Assembly (NCBI GenBank): GCA_006503535.1
Contig: QYRS01000002.1
Span: 1,612,001 to 1,676,000, forward strand
DNA from: Arthrinium phaeospermum
Taxonomy: Eukaryota > Ascomycota > Sordariomycetes > Amphisphaeriales > Apiosporaceae
Direction: 5' to 3'
DNA: 64,000 nt
In this document: positions 55,575-64,000 of the stretch, in pieces
How positions within the stretch are numbered: the stretch's first letter is position 1
Layout of the letters: every line of letters starts with the position of its first letter
The notes under the pieces: generated by a model
What the model was told of the DNA's origin: nothing
What the model saw: the letters and a program-made list of their open reading frames with translations, nothing else
Databases searched by the model: none
Program-made: the position numbers and the translations under genes

Positions 55575-56071
55575 CCGGGTGCTTTGTACGCACAATATCC
55601 GCCATCTAGAATAATCTCGGCGCTGGCCATAGTCACATACATTTCCTACAGCACATGATGTTTCTTCAAATAATGTATAAAAGTTCCATAGAGGATTGTA
55701 CTACTTAAAATTATCTGTAATTGATAATAATACGGAATAAATCATCGTTTTTACCAATTTGTACAGGTAGCCTTTGTTTGCATTGAGCCCACATCACCTT
55801 TGTTCTTAGAGACGCTGCATCGAGGAGACAAAGTGAGGACTCCGACAAAACAAGGATATTGATAACCATGCTTTGAAGACAAAATACTTTGTTTAGGTAC
55901 CCTGACCCAAGGACACATCTCTATAAAGTGTATAAGAGATGTTGAAACTAGACAGTTGATCATCGATTGTTCATAATATTCGCAACAGCTCTTGTAACTT
56001 CTACTTGGCCTCATTTCTACTGCGGTGTTCCAGCACAACGCAACCCGCAACCAGCAACCCGCAGCCTCACG
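55575..56071. other. Intergenic, AT-rich
   Basis: 3' flank of the WSC protein gene (AATAAT tracts near 55690-55745) and promoter of the protease-like gene. Confidence 0.5.
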
Positions 56072-57757
56072 ATGACGTCGCCGTCACCACCCAGTACACC
56101 ACTCAGTACCCCGCCGAAAGTGTCGAAGCAAACGCTTCGGCAGCGGAATGAGCAGAAAAATGACCCGAATTATTACGACGTCGGCGGAGTACCGGCTCAA
56201 GTTATCTCTAGCGGTATGCGCCTAGCATACACCAGTAGGGAATATCTTGAGACGGTCGACTTCGGGTCCATGGATGGGCTCCGAGAGTCTGTCAATGCTT
56301 TGGAACTACTTCAGATGCGGAGGAAGGCCTGGCTATCTAGCAACTGCGTGGACATACCGTTGGTTGCGACGTATAAAAACCAGCCCAAGGCCGTCCGCCA
56401 CCGCATCAACCTGCTGCTAAACAGTGACACCAACAAGCTGTTCGACGACCCGGTGGTCCCGGGCCGCGAGTACACCGATACCTCGCCCTTCGACATCAAG
56501 GACGAGCAGCGAGCCGACGCCATGTTTACCAAGAGGCTCAACGAGGTTTACAGGTCCCAGCCCAAGCTCTGGAGGCGGATCCGCGCCCGCGAGTTCACCA
56601 TCTGGCCGATGCACACCACGAGCCACTTTGTGACAATCATCATGCGGATGCGCCGTAGCGACCCGTACGCGGACCTGTCGACCACTTACGACGAGGTCGC
56701 TCAGTTTGCCGTGCTCGAGCCCGCCTACAATCTGCAGTCCATCAAGCGCATCCACCGCCGCCTGCGCGCGATCCTGGCCAAGGACGGCATCAAGATGCCC
56801 GCCGACGCGTACCGGACGCCCTGGTACCCGCGGCAGTTCGACGACTACTCGTGCGGCCTGCGGTCCTACAACATGGCCAAGGAGTTCATGGAGCGCCTGA
56901 CGCTCATCTACACGCTCCTGCCCGTCGTCTTCCACGCCACCAACATGCCCGTCACGCTGAGCAACTCGACCCGGCAGGACCTGGAGGCGCCCCTGCAGTC
57001 GCTGGGCGGCGCGCCGCCGTCCGAGTCGGCCTCGTCGGCGGGCTCGGCCATGGACACGGACCCGGACCCGAACCCGAGCCTGGGCGCCGAGGACCCGCAC
57101 CGCCGCATCAACGAGCCGCGGTTCGCGCGGATGCTGTGGGACTCCCCCTTCAACGGCTACGTCAACGAGAACGCGGTCCGCGAGCAGATGATCGGCTCCG
57201 TCGTGTGCGTCGCCCTCAACCGCTACGACTACCAGGCCCGCGCCGCCATCGTGGCCATCGACTCCGTCACGGACCGCGACCTGATGCACGACGCGGAGCT
57301 GCGGCGCGAGACGGCCATCAAGGAAGCCAAGAAGGAGGCGGGCAAGTCGACGCCGCCTCCCCCGCCTCCCCCCGTCACCGCCAAGGTGTACGCGGCGGGG
57401 GAACTGCGGCCCCAGCGCACCGGCAAGATCCAGCGGTTCAAGGCCGGCTTCAAGTCCTACAACCCGGTGCAGAACCCCGGGATGTCCCTCGACACCGCCC
57501 TCGAAGGCTTCGCCAACATGACCGTCAGCGGCGGCGGTACCGCCATGCCCAAGAAAGGCAACTTCGCGGGCCCCCAGGAGGCCCAGCAGGCCGACGCCGG
57601 CAAGCAGCGGCTCACGTCTGGTCAGTGGCAGCGCAGGAACAGGAGCACCTGGAAACAGGGCCGGCTCCGCAAGGCCAAACGCCACGACCGCTACGGGCCC
57701 GCCTTCCTGAATGTGCCGGCCTTCAGGAAGGTGCTTTGGGACCATGCCAACAGGTAA
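56072..57757 (+). CDS. Ulp1/C48-like cysteine protease candidate
   Basis: A 561-aa single-exon frame from ATG 56072 (MTSPSPPSTPLSTPP); the frame upstream has no ATG. Residues ~95-290 show the order of a C48 (Ulp1/SENP) protease: IWPMHTTSHFVTIIMRM with His ~185, AVLEPAYN where families have the catalytic Asp (Glu ~216 here), and PRQFDDYSCGLRSYNMAKEF with oxyanion Gln ~255 and Cys ~261. After a Pro/Asp linker, a second part (RMLWDSPFNGYVNE; YDYQARAAIVAID) and a basic Gly/Lys tail follow. C48 enzymes cut SUMO or other ubiquitin-like proteins; related genes also occur in DNA transposons. Very high third-position GC contrasts with the AT-rich flanks. The protease call rests on motif spacing only. 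Confidence 0.6.
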   Translation: MTSPSPPSTPLSTPPKVSKQTLRQRNEQKNDPNYYDVGGVPAQVISSGMRLAYTSREYLETVDFGSMDGLRESVNALELLQMRRKAWLSSNCVDIPLVATYKNQPKAVRHRINLLLNSDTNKLFDDPVVPGREYTDTSPFDIKDEQRADAMFTKRLNEVYRSQPKLWRRIRAREFTIWPMHTTSHFVTIIMRMRRSDPYADLSTTYDEVAQFAVLEPAYNLQSIKRIHRRLRAILAKDGIKMPADAYRTPWYPRQFDDYSCGLRSYNMAKEFMERLTLIYTLLPVVFHATNMPVTLSNSTRQDLEAPLQSLGGAPPSESASSAGSAMDTDPDPNPSLGAEDPHRRINEPRFARMLWDSPFNGYVNENAVREQMIGSVVCVALNRYDYQARAAIVAIDSVTDRDLMHDAELRRETAIKEAKKEAGKSTPPPPPPPVTAKVYAAGELRPQRTGKIQRFKAGFKSYNPVQNPGMSLDTALEGFANMTVSGGGTAMPKKGNFAGPQEAQQADAGKQRLTSGQWQRRNRSTWKQGRLRKAKRHDRYGPAFLNVPAFRKVLWDHANR

Positions 57758-59531
57758 AGGCGGAACGACAGGTAACGAACGCCCATCCCGCCCTTCTTCT
57801 CCTTCATTGCCTCCCTCTTCTTCCAGCCCTCCGCCTGCAAGCACAAGGGATAGCAGGTAAGCCGCCATCACCGTGAACCATGTGCCGTTGGCACTACCTT
57901 TGTTTTAGGTTATCACCATTATATTTATTATATTTGTAGCTGCGTCTCAGAGGCCGCCTTTGTTTTTATTGTTTAAGTAAATATTCTTGAAAAATTCCTT
58001 TCAAATGCTATTATTCTGAATCCTAATTAACGTTCTTCGACTGTGTGCTACCGTATATCAGAAAACAAAATTATGTGTACTTCGAACGCCTATGAGCACA
58101 ATCCCAATGCCCTTGTTCTAGGAGAAAGCATGACATATGAGAACTAAGCAAACCCACGGGCCACTTTACAACCACGCTTTTGATGTCAGCAAGTTCCATT
58201 GCCCCGCCTAGCCTCTTTCCAGTCGTATGCCAAAATGTATTTCCATCGGTATCAGACCATAATAATGATAGTTCTACTCTTCGAACATCCGACCCAGATT
58301 CGCGAGTCCCACATCGGATTCCTCATCTGTTTGGCGGCCATATCGAGTGTCGTCGCTAAAATGGCTACGACCAGCTTGGGTGTGGTAAATGGTCGAATCA
58401 CCAAACGAAACAACCTCAGATGCGTTGTATCTTGCTCGTAATGTATGGGCCGGAAAGTTAAGGACGATCTTAACGTTTTCGCAGTTTTGCTGCGGCGCTG
58501 CGGTTGTGCTGTAAGGGAAGAATCGTTGAATTGTCGCAGAGGCTTGTATGCCAGAGGCGCCCAGAAGAAGTGCAGAAGAAAACAGCGGTCTTTCCGATGC
58601 CGCGGCAGCAAAGTATTCGGTGTTAATAACTGCTAAACAGCAAAAGTCGAGTACAAGGTAGAAAACTACCAGAGTCTGCTCCACGTTAGTGTTCACGCCA
58701 CTAATGAAGGATGTTGACAATGAGGGGCTTCAACCTACAGCAGATGCAACGAAGTACAGACTAGGGGAATGCGCAATCGACTTTGCGGCCCCCATGTTGC
58801 AAATGGTGTTGGATTTAGTGAGGCTAATTTCTCAATGTGTATTTTGCTGCGTGGATGAAGGATGGATTGCAAATTTATGGTCCGACAACATACAGTCCGA
58901 CAATATAAGATGAAATTATACAGCTCAACACTCCTTAGGCCTCTCTTTGACGAGGAAAAGTGACATGTTTATATACAATTGTCCAGAACGTCCAATGGTC
59001 AGCCGCTATATCATGCCAATATTCGCGTTGTCGTTGACACTTGGGAGACTGCTTGCTATCTGGTAAACGTGTGGTTGTGGGCCGGCACACGACAACATTT
59101 GGCATTCTTGTTGATAAGTAGTATTCCGCTTCAGCGTGCAATGACTCCGGTATCCAAGAGACTGCCAGCGGGAAAGTCTCTGGCTGTCGACCGGCTTGGG
59201 GGACATTCAGCACCTGAAGTGCTGGTTGCTGACCGGCAGGAGATTCAGCACCTGAAGCGGTAAACGCCTGGTTATTCATCGGCACTGAGCATCTGCCTAG
59301 AGACCGCCGCCTAGGTGGGATGTTGACCGGCTCCTAAAATGCAATTACCAAATCCGATTTAGCGTATCACAGCTTCGTCATGCTTGGTCCAAGCACTAAA
59401 CAGGTACCTAAACTTAACCACAAAATGCACAGGCGTGCCCCAGATTCCTAACTTGCCCACCCCCATTCTCCCCCAATTTACTCCATCGTTCTAACTAACT
59501 CCACTGAGAGGAAAGTTACGTCGGTTCGACC
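57758..59531. other. Intergenic, 1.8 kb
   Basis: A minus frame at 58274-58720 has no ATG start. An imperfect direct repeat with the core ATTCAGCACCTGAAG lies at 59188-59260. Possibly old coding debris; nothing can be named. Confidence 0.45.
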
Positions 59532-61448
59532 ATGGAAGTCACCTCCACACCTGACCGTGCTCATGCCGAAGACTCTCACTCACGACGGCGTCAACACGCC
59601 GGTTGGCGCTTGCGCCTAGTGCCCTGGCTTGTTGGCGCGATTCAGTTGTTATCTACCCTCGGCCATTTGTTAAACAACCTTCCACTCAATCGACTTTTCG
59701 AACTCAACCTCTGCCGTGCCTACTACCTCGACCATGATCCTTCGTTCATCGATCCAAACGGGGATGTGGAAGAACGCTTTTGCAAGATAGGAGCCATCCA
59801 AGAAAAGCTCGCCTTGAACCTGGGTCTCTTATCGACTCTGGAGCTCGTTTGCGGTAGGGTATACACCTAGTAAAGCAATGATAGAAATATTCTGATACCA
59901 GGCAGAGCTCATAGCGACGATCCCCATGGGATACGTATCTGACAAATTCGGTCGGAAATTTGTACTCTTTTTCAACTCGGTGTCGGCAATTTTGGCAATC
60001 ATCTGGTACATATGTGTTGGTAAGGAATCTACTACATGATTAATGGTTCACTGACCTCAAGCCCGATTGAAGCTAACATTTCCAAAGCACACTTCTATCA
60101 AACGTTTCCTATCAAAGCTATAATTGCAGGCCCATTCCTGTTTCTATTCACAGGGTTTTACAACGTCCTGGGTGCGAACCTGAATGCACTTATTGCGGAT
60201 ACAACTGTCTCGTCCACGCAACGGTTAGTTATCCTACAACTTGGACTTCTATCGCGCTGACAACGTCTCGAGGACTGCTATATTTGCTTGGACTAGTAGC
60301 GGCGCGCAGGTAATTTCACTCCTTGGGCCTGCAATCAGCTCTACTGCATTACTGCGCAGCTTGTGGTTGCCTTTTGGCCTTGGGATAGGGTGTTTGACCT
60401 TGGTTATCCCTTGCGTTTTGTTACTTCCGGAAACACGACCATGGATCTGTAGGGCTGTTTCCCAGAGACCTACGAGCGCAGAGACTGTGGTTGAAGACGA
60501 TGCGGGTGCCGTGCTGGAAAGCAGCCCACTTCTACCAGATGATACATCAATCAGAGATCCAAGAGAAGATGATTCAACGAACGGAAAACCAAGCGAAAGC
60601 TCTCGGCTACTTAACTTCTTAGGCCGCCAAATTCAACGTGCGAAAGAATCGCTGCGCGACATACAGGGTCTTGCTCGTCTGGATCCCTCATTTCCTCTAT
60701 GCCTCGCAATATTCCTTGTCACTACGCTCTCCAAGCAGTCAATCAATATTTTACTTCAATATACGTCGAAGCGATTCAACGTGTCATTTGCTGAGGTATG
60801 CCTGAGAGTAACGTGGTGCGATGCACTGAAAGCTAATGCTAAACGTTTGTTTACAGGCAGGTTACCTATTCTCCATTAAAGCTGCCGTTAGCCTCGCACT
60901 GTACACGGTATTCATACCGGGGCTGCTGCACGTCCTAACAGAAAAGCTGGGCTATTCCTCTACGTACGCCAACATCGTTGGTCTCCGCCTTAGCATCGCT
61001 ATTTTGCTATGTGGCGCCATAATTATAGCACTTTCAACAGAGCTATGGATGCTAATCGTTGGTACGTGCTGCTTAAGAATCTAGTGAAGATGTTGTGTCT
61101 GCTAAACGACTCGATAGCGCTTACCGTCTATTCCTTCGGTTATGGTCTCAGCCTTTTTGCGCTGTCCTTCATCACGGACCTAACAGTACGATTGATAGAT
61201 GAAGCCCACGTTGCGCGCACATATTCCGTTGTAGCGCTCCTAGAGACAATCGGTCATACAGTTGGCATCCCCATGTTGACAGCCGCATGGGTCCAAGGAC
61301 TCAGACTTGGCGGTTGGGCTTTATCTCTGCCTTGGTGGTTGAGTGCTGTAAGTCATCCTTGTTTTTCCATGATTCAGAATCGGGTCTAATAGTTTTGTAG
61401 GCATTATATGGAATCATCTATATTCCAGCACAGTATCTGAAGCCATGA
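59532..61448 (+). CDS. Major facilitator superfamily transporter
   Basis: Seven exons: 59532-~59846, 59902-60019, 60088-60223, 60273-60795, 60857-61061, 61118-61347 and 61401-61448; about 524 aa. The first donor is uncertain (GTTTGC at 59847 or GTATAC at 59859, both keep phase). The MFS loop 2-3 signature is GYVSDKFGRKFVLFF. About twelve hydrophobic segments are seen, e.g. GPFLFLFTGFYNVLGA, LPFGLGIGCLTLVIPCVLLLPETRP, SPLPLCLAIFLVTTL-type, AISIALLLCGAIIIAL-type and FALSFITDL. A ~100-residue charged loop (VVEDDAGAVLESSPLL...) joins the halves. Substrate unknown; the architecture with a long first extracellular loop containing two Cys (NLCRAYYL, ERFCKIG) is common in fungal MFS proteins near secondary-metabolism genes. 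Confidence 0.85.
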
Positions 61449-61766
61449 GCGAGAACATCAATTTCATTCATTGCCTTTGGAAGTAAGAATGTTTGGGGAA
61501 TCTTGTATTCAGAGAGCAACGACCTGTGTTCCATGATAATAGCCCTGCACAGCAATAGTCTGATTCGGCTCCGCCCAATAGTCGTCAGTGGATACATTTA
61601 GACTAAGAGAAATGCGAGAAACGGGGAAGGGAAAGTACATAGAAAGCGACGATGTGAACCCCTCAGAGAGGAACAGTCCAAATACTGGTTGAAATAGAAT
61701 TGACAAATCGGATCTTGGACATATTGTTGGCCTCTGTGCAAGCAAGTGTTGATGGCTGGCTAGCAT
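61449..61766. other. Intergenic, convergent 3' flanks
   Basis: Nothing supported. Confidence 0.5.
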
Positions 61767-62487
61767 CTAGCAAAGGCACGATCTAACACAGACACGACAA
61801 TGCCGCATCCTCGGCCCATTGTAGTCCGACTCCAAAAGAGGATCAATGCATGGGAAGAGATAAATCATGTTGGCGACTGCCTTCCCTTCCACAGAACTTG
61901 TGTACGGTACCGTGACGTTGGCTCGCCCGGCCGTGAACTCGAGTCGTGCTGGCTTCGAGGCATCGTGCGCATCCTCCGGCAACAGTGCGATGCCGTATCT
62001 TGACTCCAGACCGAGCTCTCTCAGAACGTCTTGCAAGTCAGCCACGAATGAGCTTGGCAAAATAGGGATGTCATCCAAGTCTGTCTCAGATGCGGTCGTG
62101 AAGCGATACTCGTACGATGTAAGCACGCCGTCTAGATATGTCCAGCTGGCTGGCAAGATGTGCCCATCTACATCACCAAGATGTCTTGGACTCTCCCACG
62201 GTGTTGCCAGGTTGTGGTACTCTACCACCTTCTCCTGGGAAGCCAGATCGAAGTGACGATGGACAGTCGATAGACCAAATGACTCCCAAGTTCCATGCTG
62301 AATGAAAACGGCCCTGGACGGTGGAAAATTGTTAGCGCCAGGAAATGAAGTAAGGGGATGGGCCATACCTAAGCTTCTCCACCACATCACCTGTAAGAGG
62401 GTTCTCGTCAAGATACGGAAAGACTTGATTGGCGTGTGGCAAACGGTTGAAGTGTTCAGGAGTAATCTCAGGACCGTCGTAAGACAT
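61767..62487 (-). CDS. Hypothetical protein, 221 aa
   Basis: Exons 62487-62369 and 62313-61767 with a 55-nt intron (GTATGG...CTAAC...CCAG) splitting an Arg codon. The start is MSYDGPEITPEHFNRLP. The joined product reads through GDVVEKLRAVFIQHG and WESFGLSTVHRHFDL, and later YLDGVLTSYEYRFTT and LPSSFVADLQDVLRELGL. It looks like a soluble α/β protein without signal peptide. The last ~20 residues are Arg/Cys-rich (RMRHCRVCVRSCLC). No family recognised. Confidence 0.65.
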
Positions 62488-63072
62488 GGCGCACTTCTCT
62501 CTTCTTCTGAACTAATCCTTGAAACGAATTGATGATGTCTTATGGTCTTTGGATTCTTGTGGTCTTTGGATTCTTGTGGTCTTTGGATTCTTGTGTTCCT
62601 CTGATTGTCATGGTTCCGTATTTATGTTATTTTGCAGAGGGCAACAACAGCAACAGAGCCGCCGAGCGGGGAAGTCAAACCCCCATGCGCTTTTGTGATT
62701 TTGTCGTCGCTTCATGCGCGTATGGTAGAAATGTCACCGACCTCATTTCATTGGTTTATTGATCATCATGAGATTACGATAATGGCTCAATTGTTGCATG
62801 AAACTGTAGGGAGGGTGGCATGGACTGTGATGGATAATTTATAAGCCAATCGAGCATCTAAGAGAAGGTCCAGAACCATAACTTAGCCGGCCTCGAGTGT
62901 CAGGTGGAAAGAGGAGGTGGTTCATCACTACGACGCAAGCGCAGATCGCTGGCGACCGGCAACTGGTGAATGCATCTGATCATGATTGATATTGGTGCCT
63001 AATATTGCAACCTCGTACAGGTGCCCCCATCCTGCATCGCCGCTGAAATCGCCCTATGAAGGAAATGATTCG
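62488..63072. other. Intergenic with a short tandem repeat
   Basis: Upstream space of the 221-aa gene and 3' flank of the right-end gene. Holds the 17-bp repeat at 62543-62596. Confidence 0.5.
62543..62596. repeat. 17-bp tandem repeat, three copies
   Basis: TGGTCTTTGGATTCTTG is repeated three times without spacing, about 60-110 bp upstream of the ATG at 62487. Confidence 0.9.
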
Positions 63073-64000
63073 CTATTCATCGGCATTGATAATCATCCTT
63101 GAAAATTTGTAGTCAAGCGAATTCCAATTGTCTTCTGAAAAGGAATCTGATCTGCTAAGCAGTAGGTGCTGGCCTAGGGTTCCATCAGCAAAGCAAGAAG
63201 TGGCAATGGAATCAACACACTTACCCAGGGCATCGAACTCGTCTTTTATCGTATCAATGAAGTCTTTGATGTCTCGCGTGTTATTCGTATTGGCGCTTAG
63301 TCTTCCACGGACGTCCTTGGAGAACGGGATCCTTCCACGAGAAATTGCGCGGATGTACTTGATTATTGAGTGGGCTTTCAATTCATTCTTTTCCATTAAT
63401 GACTCGGCCGTGTCAGTCAGTGGCCATACCATAGTCTTATCAGTTGTCGTTAGTATATGAAAATAAGCACGCATAATCCAGAACTTACTGGATTGTCTGC
63501 TACTCTTGGATCTGTAGCCCATCGTCCTGACTTGGTTTTCCAACTCTGCAAGTTCCAGGTGTCTCGTTCGAGGATGCTTAGATAGATGTAAGAAGTAAGA
63601 AAGTTCGAGAGCCAAGGTGACTTCTTGCGGGAGAAAATGAAGTTCTCCAAGTCCTGCAAAAGAGCCAGTTCCTTCTCGTAGGCGTACCGCTCAGCTATGC
63701 AATCCAGCTGCCAATACAAGAACCGTGGAACATCATAAGCGCCAATCTCAGGATGGATTGAGGCGCCTACTTTCTCCCCTCCTTGATTTAATCGCCAGAT
63801 GCGACCGAAGAATATAGTCTGAGCAGCCCACGCACGGAGTGTATTCCTTAACATGTGGGCCTATCAGAGTCAGTTATGTCTTCGTTATCCAAGTGCTTCG
63901 AGCTTATGAACTTGCCTCCGGTCTGTTATTATCGCGGCTGAGGCGAAGAGCAGTTTGGAACACCTTTTTCGAGAAGCCATCAGGAGTGGATTTGAATTGA
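63073..64000 (-). CDS. Probable fungal transcription-factor-like protein, 3' part (cut by window edge)
   Basis: Exons: partial 64000-63916, 63860-63489 and 63435-63073; introns 63915-63861 (GCAAGT...GATAG, a GC-AG intron, phase 0) and 63488-63436 (GTAAGT...CTAAC...TAAG). The product (~273 visible aa) is helical: FQTALRLSRDNNRPE, RAWAAQTIFFGRIW, CIAERYAYEKELALLQDLENFIF and WLSNFLTSYIYLSILERDTWNLQ. This resembles the C-terminal regulatory region of Zn2Cys6 factors, where a similar helix pair closes the fold. No DNA-binding part is in the window, so the call rests on weak helical similarity. A stop at 63073 ends the gene. Confidence 0.55.

Noticed and set aside
56417..57871. 484-codon minus-strand frame
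   Set aside because: Antisense of the GC-rich protease-like gene; low-complexity Gly/Val/Arg composition.
58274..58720. 148-codon minus frame with a hydrophobic start
   Set aside because: It begins at TTG with no ATG near, and no plausible upstream exon was found; at most coding debris.

Overview
The window is eukaryotic and almost certainly from a filamentous ascomycete (Pezizomycotina, probably Sordariomycetes). Short introns of about 48-120 bp have GT...CTAAC...AG signals, intergenic spaces are 0.3-2.4 kb, and the gene content is typical: Zn2Cys6 regulators, WSC, HsbA and UstYa-family proteins, a tannase-type esterase and small cysteine-rich secreted proteins. There are no operons, CRISPR arrays or rRNA genes, and I recognised no tRNA. 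The gene models were built by reading splice sites and checking reading frame by hand; no database search was possible.

Left end (1-6.9 kb): three paralogues of an unrecognised family whose C-terminal half is an array of GATA-like CxxC...CxxC zinc modules. The first is cut by the window edge, the second (-) is complete with five modules, and the third (+) is decayed. A degenerate 190-bp tandem repeat lies between the divergent pair.

8-31 kb: an unknown 223-aa protein, a secreted tannase/feruloyl esterase, a coiled-coil protein, an Hsp70-like ATPase with nine exons (exon 1/2 junction out of frame), an SRR1-like protein, a single-pass membrane protein, a Yrb2/RanBP3-type Ran-binding protein followed in frame by a second 161-codon reading frame, a histidine acid phosphatase, an HsbA-type cell-surface protein, and a dienelactone hydrolase/SnoaL-like fusion with an acidic tail.

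31-43 kb: an 8-cysteine small secreted protein, a PI-specific phospholipase C, a Zn2Cys6 regulator broken by four in-frame stops, a spliced 70-aa cysteine-rich secreted peptide, a cupin, a cytochrome P450 and a UstYa-family (DUF3328) protein. P450 plus UstYa is a pairing known from fungal peptide natural-product clusters, so this stretch is the best candidate for a small, possibly orphaned metabolite locus.

43-64 kb: conserved CTF18 and FHIT-type HIT hydrolase; a 1.8-kilo-residue secreted protein joining a PQQ-type propeller, Ig-like repeats, five WSC domains and a Ser/Thr stalk, with a one-base frameshift in a C run; a Ulp1/C48-like protease candidate; a seven-exon MFS transporter; an unknown 221-aa protein; and the 3' part of a regulator-like gene with a GC-AG intron. 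Housekeeping genes (CTF18, HIT, PLC, Yrb2) alternate with accessory genes, and decay signs (C-to-T type stops, frameshifts) cluster in the accessory ones.
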